A DNA stretch of 64,000 nt from contig NZ_AYZQ01000005.1 in assembly GCF_001436115.1 (NCBI RefSeq), positions 62,001 through 126,000 of the forward strand, written 5' to 3'. The stretch is from Lacticaseibacillus brantae DSM 23927 (lineage in GTDB: Bacteria > Bacillota > Bacilli > Lactobacillales > Lactobacillaceae). Below the pieces are notes generated by a model. That model was not told the DNA's origin, made no database searches, and worked only from the letters and a program-made list of their open reading frames with translations. The position numbers were made by a program, and so were the translations under genes. Below are positions 46,265 through 56,057 of this stretch, in pieces. Position 1 is the first letter of the stretch. Every line of letters starts with the position of its first letter.

Positions 46265-48790
46265 ATGTCCGATTATGCCCACCAACCGACTCAAATTGAA
46301 GTGCGTGGGGCCCACGTGAACAATCTCAAGAACCTGAATGTCGATATTCCGCTGAATCGACTCGTTGCCGTTACCGGCCGCAGTGGTTCTGGTAAATCAT
46401 CACTTGCCATGGGCGTCTTGTATGCCGAAGGAATGCGTCGATATGTCAGTGCGCTTTCAACCTATACCCGCCGGCGCTTGACCCAAGCTGGCCATGCGGC
46501 CGTCGACAGTGTCAATCATGTTCCTAGTGCAATCGCCCTGCGCCAGCGTCCCAGTGTGCCTGGCGTCCGCTCGACTGTCGGCACGACGACTGAAGCTCTC
46601 AACGTCTTGCGCTTAGCTTTCTCACGCTTAGGATCGCCTCGTTGCCCTAATGGCCATCAAATTCCGCCAACCTTGGCCATTGCCCAAGCGATGGATCGTG
46701 TTGATGATGCCATGGGCGAATTAATCTGCCCTGTCTGCGGCGTGCATTTCCAGGCTTTTAGTGCTGAAGACTTTGCGTTTAACTCTGCTGGCGCTTGTCC
46801 TACTTGTGGCGGGACTGGTGAAGCGCGGCAACTCGATGCCAGTCGCCTCATCCCGGATAAAAGCTTGACCATCCGCGACGGGGCTGTTGCGTCATGGCGT
46901 CTGCCAGGCCGTAATTTCATGCAGTTTGTTGCCCAACAAATTGGCATCGACATCGACACCCCATTTGAGGATTTGCCTGCTGACCAACAAGAGATGGTCC
47001 TCCACGGGCCGCGCAAGAAATACGCCATCAACATTCCTTCCAAAACCGGCAAAATTTTCCACATGGATAACGCCCAATTTGAGAACGCGTATGCGGCCGT
47101 TGAAGATAGTTTAGCCACCACCACCAATGAACGCGCCATTAAACGGCTGAATCGCTTTTACATATTTGGTACCTGCCCAACCTGTCACGGTAGTCGCTTT
47201 AACCCCAAGCTGTTCACCCAGCTAGTTGTTGACAAGGATATTGCCCAGGTGAGTGCCTTGACGCTCGAAGAATTGAACGCCTTCATTCCTACAATCGAAG
47301 CATGGTTACCTGAAAATATGCAATCCCTCGCGCATGATATTCTCCGCGAACTCCGTGAGTTACTGCGGCCATTATTGGAATTGGGCCTCGGCTATCTCAC
47401 CTTAGATCGGGCTGGCGGAACCCTCTCAACTGGTGAACTGCAGCGCATTCAGTTAAGTAAGACGCTCCGCACCCAAACAACAGGTGTGCTTTATGTCCTA
47501 GACGAACCTTCGATTGGGTTGCATGCTGCAAACGTTGACGGCTTAATTCACGTCATGCAAGCACTTGTTTCGCAAGGTAACTCAGTAGTGGTCGTTGATC
47601 ACGACCCCACTATCATCGCCGCGGCCGATGATGTCATCGAAATTGGCCCCGAAGCCGGCAACGGTGGTGGCCATTTATTAGACGAAGGCACCCCTGAATT
47701 CATCAGCCACCAACCCCAGTCGCTAATTGCACCCTACCTCACTGGTCAAGCCGATTTGATCGTGCGGCCGCAAACCCCAGCAGCCTCAATGTTTGCCGAG
47801 GGACATTTTGGCGTCACCATTACCAATCGCTACAATCTGCATGACTTCGTTTTGGACCTGCCGCGCAAGCGATTCAGTGTCATCAGTGGGTTCTCTGGGG
47901 CCGGCAAGTCAACGGCCATTTTTGACGCGCTGATTCCAGCCATGACAGCGACCAAAGCCAATCCAGCCCCTGACTTTGTCACAGATATTCACCGTAGCCA
48001 TATTCGCCATGTTGTGGCCATTGATGCCACCCCAATTGGCAAAAACATTCGATCAACCATTGCCACATACACACCGGTATTAGACCAACTTCGTAAGTTT
48101 TACGCCGCCTTGCCGGCCGCAAAAGCCGCTGGATTCACAGCCAGCAATTTCTCCTATAATGTCGCTGCTGGTGCTTGCCCAACGTGTGGCGGGACCGGTG
48201 AAATCAGTCTAGACATTCAATATCTCCCGGATATGCAACAACTGTGCCCAACTTGCCATGGACGTCGATATAACCCCGAAACCCTGGCGATTAAGTGGCA
48301 CGATTACTCAATCGCCGATATTCTCGACATGGACATTACGACTGCTCAAACCGCACTAGCGGAAATCCCCGGTATTGCCACGACGCTCAACACCTTGAGC
48401 GATATGGGGCTGGAATACTTACACTTAGGCGAAAGTACGCTCAGTTTATCTGGTGGTGAAGCCCAACGGTTGCGGTTAGTTGCCCACATGGGTAAGCCTC
48501 AGGCCAATACCCTCTTCGTCTTTGATGAACCATCCGTTGGCTTACACCCGCTTGATATCAATGTTTTGTTACACGTTTTTCAGCAATTGATTGATCAAGG
48601 CGGCACAGTGATTGCCATCGAACATGACCTCGCAATGATTGCTAACGCTGATTACATTGTTGACCTCGGGCCCGGCGGTGGGCGCGACGGTGGCCATTTG
48701 GTGGCCTCTGGCACGCCGACTGAAGTGGCAGCGGCAAGCGGCCCCACAGCCCAATTCCTCGCTGCGGAATTCAAACATTATCGGCACTAA
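46265..48790 (+). CDS. UvrA2-type excinuclease-like ATPase
   Basis: 841 residues against about 950 for housekeeping UvrA. Two ABC modules are intact: GRSGSGKSS and [15 protein letters not shown], then GFSGAGKST and [14 protein letters not shown]. Zinc pairs CPVCG, CPTCGG, CPTCHG and a second CPTCGG/CPTCHG set are present. The deficit in length lies in the N-terminal insertion regions, as in UvrA2/drug-resistance paralogues that lack the UvrB-binding domain. It is likely a DNA-lesion or intercalator tolerance factor, not the repair UvrA. AAAGGA precedes the ATG at 46265. Confidence 0.88.
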   Translation: MSDYAHQPTQIEVRGAHVNNLKNLNVDIPLNRLVAVTGRSGSGKSSLAMGVLYAEGMRRYVSALSTYTRRRLTQAGHAAVDSVNHVPSAIALRQRPSVPGVRSTVGTTTEALNVLRLAFSRLGSPRCPNGHQIPPTLAIAQAMDRVDDAMGELICPVCGVHFQAFSAEDFAFNSAGACPTCGGTGEARQLDASRLIPDKSLTIRDGAVASWRLPGRNFMQFVAQQIGIDIDTPFEDLPADQQEMVLHGPRKKYAINIPSKTGKIFHMDNAQFENAYAAVEDSLATTTNERAIKRLNRFYIFGTCPTCHGSRFNPKLFTQLVVDKDIAQVSALTLEELNAFIPTIEAWLPENMQSLAHDILRELRELLRPLLELGLGYLTLDRAGGTLSTGELQRIQLSKTLRTQTTGVLYVLDEPSIGLHAANVDGLIHVMQALVSQGNSVVVVDHDPTIIAAADDVIEIGPEAGNGGGHLLDEGTPEFISHQPQSLIAPYLTGQADLIVRPQTPAASMFAEGHFGVTITNRYNLHDFVLDLPRKRFSVISGFSGAGKSTAIFDALIPAMTATKANPAPDFVTDIHRSHIRHVVAIDATPIGKNIRSTIATYTPVLDQLRKFYAALPAAKAAGFTASNFSYNVAAGACPTCGGTGEISLDIQYLPDMQQLCPTCHGRRYNPETLAIKWHDYSIADILDMDITTAQTALAEIPGIATTLNTLSDMGLEYLHLGESTLSLSGGEAQRLRLVAHMGKPQANTLFVFDEPSVGLHPLDINVLLHVFQQLIDQGGTVIAIEHDLAMIANADYIVDLGPGGGRDGGHLVASGTPTEVAAASGPTAQFLAAEFKHYRH

Positions 48791-48809
48791 AACGTTCGCC
48801 AACCTTATT

Positions 48810-48846
48810 AAAAAGACTGTGACGCGCCTCTGTCACAGTCTTTTTT
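48810..48846. terminator. Terminator of the UvrA2 gene
   Basis: AAAGACTGTGAC pairs with GTCACAGTCTTT around seven bases, followed by six T. Confidence 0.9.
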
Positions 48847-48934
48847 GTGTCCAATAGTGAATTGTTTAATGGGGTTTAGTCGATTTTTACCTTAAGTTGC
48901 AGGATAATACGCTTAACAAGAAGGAGGAGTGGGT

Positions 48935-49723
48935 ATGGCAGTTATTGAACTGAATCATGTCGCCAAAAGCTTTGGGGATAAAAAGGTACTAACCGATGTC
49001 ACATTTTCCATTAATCCCGGCACCATTGTCGGTTACATTGGCCAGAATGGGGCTGGTAAATCGACGACCGTTAAGATGATTCTCGGTTTGATGGCCCCGG
49101 ATTCGGGCACAATTAAAGTTTTTGACGAGGCAATCACGCCACAGAGCACGACTTATAAACAACGAATTGGCTATGTGCCCGAATTAGCTGATGTCTTCGA
49201 TGCTTTAACCGCGCACGAGTACTTGGCCCTCATTGGTCAGCTGTATGGCATGACTGAAGCTGATGCTGTGGCTAAAAGTGAAGCGCTGATGGACATTTTA
49301 GGCCTCAGCTATGCCTTTGATCAGCGTATCGTCTCCTATTCCAAGGGGATGCGCCAGCAGGTTCTCATCATTGCCAGCCTGCTGCATAATCCGGATATTC
49401 TCTTCTGGGATGAGCCGCTAAATGGGCTCGATGCCAATGCCGTGCTCATCATTGAAGAAATTCTGCGAGAACTGCGGAATCGGGGCAAGACGATTTTTTA
49501 CTCCAGCCATATCATGGACGTGGTGCAGAAGCTCTCTGACCGCATTATCTTATTAAATCAAGGCCAAGTCATTGCCGATGGCGACTTTGCCACGATCAGC
49601 CAGAATTCTGACACATCGCTTCAGCAATTGTTCAACGACCTCACCGGCTTCTCAGAACATGGCCAAAAAGCCAGTGCCTTCGTTGATGTGATTGCAGGAG
49701 GTGCAGCCCATGGCAGCGATTAA
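48935..49723 (+). CDS. ABC transporter ATPase (EcsA/drug-export type)
   Basis: 262 residues. Walker A GQNGAGKSTT near 37, signature variant YSKGMRQQVLIIASLL, Walker B ILFWDEPLNGLD, and the D-loop His in YSSHIMD. The Phe-Trp before the catalytic Asp-Glu and the SKGM signature are typical of ABC-2 exporters of the CcmA/EcsA group. AAGGAGG lies seven bases before ATG 48935. It overlaps the permease gene by 14 bases; together they form an exporter of unknown cargo. Confidence 0.88.
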   Translation: MAVIELNHVAKSFGDKKVLTDVTFSINPGTIVGYIGQNGAGKSTTVKMILGLMAPDSGTIKVFDEAITPQSTTYKQRIGYVPELADVFDALTAHEYLALIGQLYGMTEADAVAKSEALMDILGLSYAFDQRIVSYSKGMRQQVLIIASLLHNPDILFWDEPLNGLDANAVLIIEEILRELRNRGKTIFYSSHIMDVVQKLSDRIILLNQGQVIADGDFATISQNSDTSLQQLFNDLTGFSEHGQKASAFVDVIAGGAAHGSD

Positions 49724-51386
49724 AGCCTTGGCACTGCCAAGTGCGCTCACTTGGCTCACCAAACTCAATCCGTGGCTCAGCCATCAAGTGGTCAATCCTA
49801 ACCAATATCAGCTTTTGGTGGCCAGTAAATTGACATTGGCCGGTCGCAGTCAATCTAGTCTGGGCGGAATGCGCAAGAAAGAAAGCCCCCATCCCCTACG
49901 AAATCTATTCATCGGCTACCTGATTGTCGGCGCTTTGCTGGGTTTCTTCATGCTCATCCCCATGAACGCGCCACTGAGCGCGGGACTCTTGATGAATAGT
50001 CTGTTCATCATGTTCTTCTTAACGATGCTGACCTCATTTTCAACCCTCATTCTTGATCCTCGCGACCAGACCATCTTTTCCACCCATGCTGTCGATCGCA
50101 AAACGATTAACTACGCACGGCTGACGGTGGTAGGAATCTACTTTGCGGTGACAATTTTCGCGATGGGCCTTCCAGCTGTGGTGGTGTTGGGAATCCGGCT
50201 AGGGCTGCTCACTGGCTTGATGACAGCCCTAGGGATTTTGCTTCTCGGACTGACCACCTTGTCGCTATCGTTATTCTTGTACCTATTGGTCTTGCGATTC
50301 TTTGACGGTGAGCGGCTCAAGAACATTCTCAACATCCTACAGATTGTCATCATCATCGCGATGTATGTCGTTGGCCAGTTGCCAAATCTCCTCCCAAAAA
50401 CTGACTACAGTTTCCTAACCACCGGTTTAGATGGCGCGTTTCACTGGTATTACTTGGTCTTCATGCCGTTTTGGTTTATGGGACCAACTATCATGCCAAG
50501 CGTTGGGTTGACTACTCTCACCCTGACGTTGACTGGCCTGGCCATCTTAGCGCCAGTGATTCTAATGTTGATTTATCTGCGATTCTCGACCAATTTTGAA
50601 ACCTACCTCATCAAGCTCGACCAGAGTAGCGACAAGGCTCGCCATGAAGGGTGGTATTTCAAACTTACGCGCCGATTGTTCGCCCGCCAACAAAACGCCC
50701 CATTTTTCACTTTGGGTTGGCAACTCTTAGGGGTCGAACGGGATTTCAAACTCCGCGTCTATCCGCAAGTCGCCTATGCCTTGATTATCCCCGGGCTGTT
50801 GTTATTCAGTTTTATGCGGGAAGCCCCTTGGACAATGGTCAGTGCTTTTGTCGCGTACATTCCTTATTTTCTGATTATGGCTGTGCCAATTGCAGTGCTC
50901 AACTTGCAATTCTCTCATCAACCGTTAGCAATGCGAATCTTCACCTATGTCCCGTTTGCCGCGCCCGGCATTTTGGCGCGGGGTGTTGTTTCCGCCTTAT
51001 TCTTCCGACTGCTAGCCCCATTGACTTTAGTATTGGGCGTCTTCGCCAGCGTCATAACGCGCGGCCAAGCCATCATTCCTACAATTGGGGGCTTAGCGAT
51101 GACATACGCGGGTACTTTGCTCATCGGCTTGTTTGTCTTTAACCATCGGCTCCCGTTCGCCCAGGCTTTCTCACCTGACAATGCTAAAGGCGGGGCGGTG
51201 AATCTGGTTGGCGGGATTGGCGCCTTGATTATCGTGGCCATTATCGTTGTCGCTGGCGGCCTCATCCACAATCTCTTTTTTGACTTAGGCATCACAGTCT
51301 TTTGGATCATCATTGCGGCAGTCATTGGGCGTTTATACACCCACCGGGCATTTCAACCTGCCACCAGTGAAATCAACAACGAGTAA
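49710..51386 (+). CDS. ABC transporter permease
   Basis: 558 residues with about 12 hydrophobic segments and a basic N-terminal stretch of about 50 residues. It contains no recognisable motif beyond repeated membrane helices (LIVGALLGFFMLIPMNAPLS, LAPVILMLIYLRF and others), as expected for an ABC-2 or EcsB-like permease. GGAGGTG precedes the ATG at 49710, within the end of the ATPase gene; the pairing is the main evidence. The transported compound is unknown. Confidence 0.8.
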   Translation: MAAIKALALPSALTWLTKLNPWLSHQVVNPNQYQLLVASKLTLAGRSQSSLGGMRKKESPHPLRNLFIGYLIVGALLGFFMLIPMNAPLSAGLLMNSLFIMFFLTMLTSFSTLILDPRDQTIFSTHAVDRKTINYARLTVVGIYFAVTIFAMGLPAVVVLGIRLGLLTGLMTALGILLLGLTTLSLSLFLYLLVLRFFDGERLKNILNILQIVIIIAMYVVGQLPNLLPKTDYSFLTTGLDGAFHWYYLVFMPFWFMGPTIMPSVGLTTLTLTLTGLAILAPVILMLIYLRFSTNFETYLIKLDQSSDKARHEGWYFKLTRRLFARQQNAPFFTLGWQLLGVERDFKLRVYPQVAYALIIPGLLLFSFMREAPWTMVSAFVAYIPYFLIMAVPIAVLNLQFSHQPLAMRIFTYVPFAAPGILARGVVSALFFRLLAPLTLVLGVFASVITRGQAIIPTIGGLAMTYAGTLLIGLFVFNHRLPFAQAFSPDNAKGGAVNLVGGIGALIIVAIIVVAGGLIHNLFFDLGITVFWIIIAAVIGRLYTHRAFQPATSEINNE

Positions 51387-51453
51387 CGTGCTGGCGTTTG
51401 GCTTGACACCTGACAAGCGGCGCACTACGCTGAATTCAAATGGAGGGGTTATC

Positions 51454-51993
51454 ATGAAAAAATTATCAGCATTAATCGTTGGCGCAGCTATTCTGGGTGG
51501 ATTAGCCATTGCCCCAACGACAGTATCTGCGGCCAATACCGGCTACAACCAGATTCAAGGATCCTTATCTGCATTTAATGTCGACCTGAAGGTGGTTGCA
51601 GCAACGCCTGCCAAGAAAGCGGTCCAAACCTACACCGCTCAAGGTAAAGTTTCCAAGGTCTTACCTGCTAATACGCGTTGGAAGGTACTGGGCGAACAAT
51701 TAGTGGGCAAGAATGATGTCCGTTATGATTTAGGCGGTAACTTCTGGGTGAAGGCTAATACAGTTGTGCCAACACTCACTCCGGCTTTTCTTTATCAGAA
51801 CTTCAAGACTGGGGTCTTTGTGACCGGGGCCAATGGGTCCGTGCTGACTGATGAAATTGGCGGTACCAAAACCCTGCGGATTCTCAAGGCTGGTTCCCAC
51901 TGGAAATACTTCCAGAAGGTCTACCACAACCATGCCCTCTGGTATAACTTAGGCGGCAATCAATGGACCACAAGCTTCAGCGCCTTTGAATAA
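51454..51993 (+). CDS. Small secreted protein with two surface-layer-like repeats
   Basis: 179 residues. The signal peptide is MKKLSALIVGAAILGGLAIA with cleavage after VSA. The mature part holds two related halves of about 55-60 residues. Each has a Leu-x-Ala-(Asn/Gly)-(Thr/Ser) strand, a Trp (TRWKVLGEQ, SHWKYFQKV), and a YDLGGNFWV or YNLGGNQWT ending. This pattern resembles SLAP/cell-wall anchoring repeats of lactobacillal surface proteins. It is probably non-covalently cell-wall bound. GGAGGGG precedes the ATG at 51454. Single-gene unit. Confidence 0.75.
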   Translation: MKKLSALIVGAAILGGLAIAPTTVSAANTGYNQIQGSLSAFNVDLKVVAATPAKKAVQTYTAQGKVSKVLPANTRWKVLGEQLVGKNDVRYDLGGNFWVKANTVVPTLTPAFLYQNFKTGVFVTGANGSVLTDEIGGTKTLRILKAGSHWKYFQKVYHNHALWYNLGGNQWTTSFSAFE

Positions 51994-52034
51994 AAAAAGC
52001 AGCAACGAAAGGATACTTTCGTTGCTGCTTTTTT
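51992..52034. terminator. Bidirectional terminator between convergent genes
   Basis: AAAAGCAGCAACGAAAG pairs with CTTTCGTTGCTGCTTTT and is flanked by A- and T-runs; it serves the surface-protein gene and the reductase at 52036. Confidence 0.92.
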
Positions 52035-52035
52035 A

Positions 52036-53025
52036 TTAAGCCAAAATTTTCTCGATGGCACTGAGTTCATCATCGCTAAAGCTCAAGTTAGCCACAGCAT
52101 CAAGGTTATCCACCAAATGATCCACCGACGTCGTCCCAATAATGACACTAGTCACTACTGGATCCCGCAGTAGCCAAGCTAAGGCCATTTGGGCCAAGGA
52201 TTGGTTGCGTTTCTTTGCAATCTCATTCAATTGATTCAACTTCTGCACCACCACGTCTGGGCCTTGCGCCAGGGTGCCAGTGTTGGTCGGATGAATCTTG
52301 AAGGTATCGGGAATCCCATTCAAGTAGCGATCAGACAGTAAGCCTTCAGATAATGGGCCATAGGCAATCAGGCCGTCGCCATCGGCTTTCAAACTGTCGA
52401 GTAAACCAGTCGTTTCGACATCGCGGTTAAACATATTGTAGCTCGACTGATTGACGACAAAAGGCGTCTTCAAATCTTTAAATAAGTCGATTGCTGCTTG
52501 TGTTTGTGCTGTATCGAAATTAGAGATTCCGATGTACAACGCCTTCCCTTGTTTAACAACTTGGTCAAGGGCAAGGACGGTTTCTTCCAGATCTACCGTT
52601 TCATCAAAGCGATGGGCATAATACAAATCAACATAGTCCAGATTAAGCCGGCGCAACGACCCTTCCAAGCCTTGAATAATCGACTTGCGCGAAGTGCCAT
52701 CCCCATAAGGACCAGGGTGAATTTCATAGCCTACTTTAGTACTGATGACCAATTCATCGCGATAAGCTTTCAGTTCAGACTTGAGAACTTCGCCGAGTAA
52801 TTGTTCACTCGAGCCAAAGTCGGTGCCACCATAGTGATTGGCCACATCAAAGTGAAAAATCCCGTGGTCGAAGGCACTCAAAATCACATCGCGGCGATCG
52901 GCCAACGGGTCGCTGCTACTATAATGCTGCCATAGGCCTAATGAGACGACTGGTAACATGAGTCCAGAGTTGCCGGCGTGACGTACGGGCACTTGGTTAT
53001 AACGATCAGCTGCTGCTTGATACAT
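52036..53025 (-). CDS. Aldo/keto reductase (YghZ/Gpr-like)
   Basis: 329 residues. GIFHFDVANHYGG, LVISTKVGYEIHPGPYG (the long loop with PGPYGDGTSRK is typical), LYYAHRFDETVDLEET and ALAWLLRDPVVTSVIIGTTS match the L-glyceraldehyde-3-phosphate reductase-like branch. The usual YDTA core reads FDVA, with the catalytic Tyr in NHYGG. GGAGG precedes ATG 53025. A cre-like site overlaps its transcription start. Confidence 0.9.
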   Translation of the reverse strand: MYQAAADRYNQVPVRHAGNSGLMLPVVSLGLWQHYSSSDPLADRRDVILSAFDHGIFHFDVANHYGGTDFGSSEQLLGEVLKSELKAYRDELVISTKVGYEIHPGPYGDGTSRKSIIQGLEGSLRRLNLDYVDLYYAHRFDETVDLEETVLALDQVVKQGKALYIGISNFDTAQTQAAIDLFKDLKTPFVVNQSSYNMFNRDVETTGLLDSLKADGDGLIAYGPLSEGLLSDRYLNGIPDTFKIHPTNTGTLAQGPDVVVQKLNQLNEIAKKRNQSLAQMALAWLLRDPVVTSVIIGTTSVDHLVDNLDAVANLSFSDDELSAIEKILA

Positions 53026-53037
53026 AAACAACCTCCT

Positions 53038-53059
53038 GGTAAACGTTTTCTCTACTATA
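53038..53059 (-). promoter_or_regulatory. Promoter -10 and overlapping cre-like site for the 52036 reductase
   Basis: On the minus strand TATAGT (53059-53054) is followed by AGAAAACGTTTACC (53051-53038), which matches the catabolite-responsive element at all but one position. The site covers the expected start of transcription, so CcpA would repress. Confidence 0.6.
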
Positions 53060-53065
53060 ACAGAC

Positions 53066-53875
53066 TTACAGGTTGAAGTAATCTGTCAGAAACTTTGCGA
53101 CCCCATCGTCTAGGTTTGAGGTTGTTTGGTAGCGCGCGACATCCTTAACTGCATCGACGGCATTGCCCATGGCAACACTCACACCTGCTTCTTGCAGCAT
53201 CCCCATATCGTTCATCCCATCACCAAAAACAATCGTGTGGGCAGCCGAAATGCCTGTTTTGGCTTGCAGCTCTTTCACTGCAGTTGCCTTATCGACTTGC
53301 TTAGGAATCAGTTCGATATTATCGTGGTTTGACGCCGACAAGTGCACAAAGTTCCCCGCCGCCAGCAGCATCATTGTTTTGGCTAGCCCCTCAGGGTTAT
53401 TAATTCCAAGAATGAAGCCATTGGTAATGGTATCGGCATGAGTCACCAATTCGGCCGCTGGAATCTGCTGAACCGCAATCGTCACATCGTCAGGGGCAAA
53501 CGCATACATCGCTTTTTCGACTTCAGGCGTCGGATCTTGGGTGTAGTAAATCGTATCATCACTGAAATAAAAGGCGGCCAAGCCGGTTTGATTCGTCACC
53601 TGCAGGACTTGCTGCAACGCTGGTGCACCCAGCAAATGGTGAATGCGGCCGCCGCCAAAATCATAGACAGCACCATTTGACGCAATGACTTGAGCTTTGT
53701 CACTCACTTGTTTGGCCATATCTTCTGCCAAGACGTACATGCGCCCCGTAGCCACATAGAACTGGTGGCCTTGAGCGATTAACGTTTGTAAGACTTTGAC
53801 TGTGGGCGCACTGACATGCTTGTGATCAATTGAGAGCGTGCCATCAACGTCGCTAATAATTAAATAAGGTTCCAT
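53066..53875 (-). CDS. HAD-superfamily sugar phosphatase, Cof type
   Basis: 269 residues. Motif I ISDVDGTLSI is at residues 7-16, motif II lies near YVATGRMY, the Lys of motif III is in the KEL region, and motif IV is VFGDGMNDMGML. Cof-type HAD proteins dephosphorylate sugar phosphates or flavin/pyridoxal phosphates; substrate not shown. GGAGGGAAATA precedes the ATG. It lies between terminators, 41 bases upstream of the reductase in the same direction. Confidence 0.92.
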   Translation of the reverse strand: MEPYLIISDVDGTLSIDHKHVSAPTVKVLQTLIAQGHQFYVATGRMYVLAEDMAKQVSDKAQVIASNGAVYDFGGGRIHHLLGAPALQQVLQVTNQTGLAAFYFSDDTIYYTQDPTPEVEKAMYAFAPDDVTIAVQQIPAAELVTHADTITNGFILGINNPEGLAKTMMLLAAGNFVHLSASNHDNIELIPKQVDKATAVKELQAKTGISAAHTIVFGDGMNDMGMLQEAGVSVAMGNAVDAVKDVARYQTTSNLDDGVAKFLTDYFNL

Positions 53876-53886
53876 TATTTCCCTCC

Positions 53887-53918
53887 AAAAAAAAGAAGAC
53901 CGACCATCGTCGCCTTCT
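53887..53918 (-). terminator. Terminator of the 110-residue protein gene
   Basis: GAAG-GCGAC pairs with GTCG-TCTTC around GATG, followed by eight T on the minus strand. Confidence 0.75.
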
Positions 53919-53927
53919 TACTTGCGC

Positions 53928-54260
53928 TTATAAGCCCTGTGGTAACTCGGTCACAGTCTGTTTGAACCAGTCTTCCCATGGGGTGTCGGGAATCCCATTA
54001 TCGTTGAATTTCGTCTTCAGAGCCGAAATCAATTCAATCAGATTACCACGACGGCTGGTTAAAAGCCCGTTATACAGATCTTCACTTGTCAAACTACGAT
54101 TCTCAAGCAGAAATTGATTGATGTCAGCAATATGCCCTGTTTGATCAATTTGCCCCAGAACATCAAGGCCATCCGACATGTAGTGCTTCACATAAAACTT
54201 CGTGAAATTCTCCAAGGCGGTCTCTTGTGGGCCTGCTTTTAATGATTTAATCGTTGCCAT
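53928..54260 (-). CDS. Hypothetical protein of 110 residues
   Basis: No family recognised. The product begins MATIKSLKAGPQETALENFT, is predicted helical and soluble, with KFYVKHYMSDGLDVLGQID and SRRGNLIELISALKTKF segments and an aromatic end (PWEDWFKQTVTELPQGL). AAAGGA precedes ATG 54260, and a terminator follows the stop. The reading frame is well defined at both ends, so it is likely a real gene. Divergent from the DUF2187-like gene. Confidence 0.75.
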   Translation of the reverse strand: MATIKSLKAGPQETALENFTKFYVKHYMSDGLDVLGQIDQTGHIADINQFLLENRSLTSEDLYNGLLTSRRGNLIELISALKTKFNDNGIPDTPWEDWFKQTVTELPQGL

Positions 54261-54400
54261 ATCTATCAATCCTTTCAGCTACCACGGGAAACAGAAGCAA
54301 TACCCGTAACTATTTTAATCTATTATACAGTAAGACTTGCGTTTAGGGAAAAAATAGCTTAATATGCTCATTAATTAACGAAGGAATGGAGGCCTAGCTC

Positions 54401-54661
54401 ATGGAAAAAGATCAACTTCACCTCGGCGACTCAGTCATCTGTCATGTTCAAGAAGATATGGCTGAAGCCTTTACTGGTACCATCGAGAAAGCTTATGTGA
54501 ACTCAGCCTTACTTAGCATCACCGATTACCAAGCCATCGACAAACCCAATGTGGCCGAACTTAACGAAAAAATTATTGTGAACTTCAAAGGCATGGACCA
54601 AAACCTTGGCGGCGGTTCAGGTCAAACTTTAGCCGAACTCGCTGAAGAAAAAGAAAAGTAA
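54401..54661 (+). CDS. DUF2187-like small protein
   Basis: 86 residues. HLGDSVICHVQEDMAEAFTGTIEKAYVNSALLSITDY followed by ELNEKIIVNFKGM fits the KOW/SH3-like beta pattern of DUF2187 (YkvS-like) proteins, whose function is unknown; the assignment is by general resemblance. The end is charged (LAELAEEKEK). GGAATGGAGG precedes the ATG. A perfect-stem terminator follows. Single-gene unit. Confidence 0.65.
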   Translation: MEKDQLHLGDSVICHVQEDMAEAFTGTIEKAYVNSALLSITDYQAIDKPNVAELNEKIIVNFKGMDQNLGGGSGQTLAELAEEKEK

Positions 54662-54678
54662 CCTGCTATTATCACAAC

Positions 54679-54713
54679 AAATCAGCGCTCCCCATGGGGA
54701 GCGCTGATTTTTT
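54679..54713. terminator. Bidirectional terminator
   Basis: A perfect palindrome AAATCAGCGCTCCCC/GGGGAGCGCTGATTT with T-run; it separates the DUF2187-like gene from brnQ. Confidence 0.92.
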
Positions 54714-54716
54714 AAC

Positions 54717-56057
54717 TTATTGAGCAAAACGGCGATCAAATACGCGGGCGAGAATCAACCCAATCACCAATCCCAATACCGCTGGCAAACTCCATCCCAA
54801 TCCAACATCAAACCCCGGCAGATAGCGGCCGACTGCCAAAACCTGGCCCACCCAACCAGTATGTAAATTGGTGGGTAAGGATTGCAGAGCGTCAAGGAAT
54901 GCTGCCGGTACCGTCAAATAAGTGACGGCTCCCATCAGCCAGCGAGACTGGCCAATGATTGGTGATAGGAGCCCAAGCAGAATCAAAGTAATCGCGAGCG
55001 GGTATAAGAAGTACAACATCGGCGTTGAAAACAGCAGCAATTGGTCGAGTCCAACATTAGCAATGATCACGGGTAATACGCTAGCCACTAAGACAACCCC
55101 TTGATACGGTAAGCGCGGAAACAATTCTGTCATAGTATCGCCGAACGCCGTGATTAAACCAATGGCCGTTTTCAAACAGGCCAACACCACAATAATGGCT
55201 AGAAGCACTTGGCCAAACTCGCCGAAATACGCCGAGGCAACATTAGCCAGGATTGGCCCACCATTAGTTGCCCGAGCAAAAGGACCCAGGGCGTTGCGCC
55301 CCAACAACGCCAGTAAGCCATACAAAATGGCCATAATGACAATGGCGATGGCACCTGATTTCACGGTGTCTCGGGCAATTTGGCCAGGTTGAGTCACCCC
55401 CAGTTGTTTAATGGCATTCACGACGATGATGCCGAAGGCTAAGGCTGCTAAAGCATCCATCGTGAAGTAACCAGCGGTAAAGCCGTTAACCAATGGTGCT
55501 GTTGCGTAAACGCCATGCGCCGCTTGACCATGTCCCAGTGGTTTAACCAACGCCATAATCAATAGCGCTCCCAGTGCGATCAAGAAAGCCGGCGTCAAAA
55601 ACTTGCCAACATAATCCATAATCTTGCTTGGTTTACGGGAGAACCACCACGCCACACCGAAGAACAACAAGGCATAAATGAACAGCGCGGGCTGGGTTTG
55701 TTTACCAATGAACGGTTGAACCCCAATTTCATACGAAATCGTCGCCAGCCGAGGCGTCGCAAACAGCGGTCCCAAGCACAGATACAAGACAATCGTAAAG
55801 AAATAGCCGTACCAAGGCGCGACTTTCTTGGCTAATTGGAACACGCCATCGGTATGGCTGACGCCAATCGCAATGACGCCCAGAAGTGGCAGGCCAACCC
55901 CAGAAATCAAAAATCCAAGTAGTGCTGGCCAAAGATTTGTCCCGGCTTCTTGACCGAGAAAAACTGGAAAGATTAAGTTACCTGCCCCAAAGAATAGGCC
56001 AAACAGCATTGAACCAATGAAGAAGAGTTGACGGCCATTAAGTTTGGGTTTTGTCAT
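54717..56057 (-). CDS. brnQ: Branched-chain amino acid transporter BrnQ
   Basis: 446 residues, about 12 membrane helices. The start FIGSMLFGLFFGAGNLIFP and later TLITAFGDTMTELFP-type segments are characteristic of the LIVCS family. It imports Leu, Ile and Val by Na+ or H+ symport. The ATG overlaps the stop of the upstream membrane-protein gene (CACTAAATG), so the two are co-translated. No T-box or CodY-like site is obvious. Confidence 0.94.
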   Translation of the reverse strand: MTKPKLNGRQLFFIGSMLFGLFFGAGNLIFPVFLGQEAGTNLWPALLGFLISGVGLPLLGVIAIGVSHTDGVFQLAKKVAPWYGYFFTIVLYLCLGPLFATPRLATISYEIGVQPFIGKQTQPALFIYALLFFGVAWWFSRKPSKIMDYVGKFLTPAFLIALGALLIMALVKPLGHGQAAHGVYATAPLVNGFTAGYFTMDALAALAFGIIVVNAIKQLGVTQPGQIARDTVKSGAIAIVIMAILYGLLALLGRNALGPFARATNGGPILANVASAYFGEFGQVLLAIIVVLACLKTAIGLITAFGDTMTELFPRLPYQGVVLVASVLPVIIANVGLDQLLLFSTPMLYFLYPLAITLILLGLLSPIIGQSRWLMGAVTYLTVPAAFLDALQSLPTNLHTGWVGQVLAVGRYLPGFDVGLGWSLPAVLGLVIGLILARVFDRRFAQ

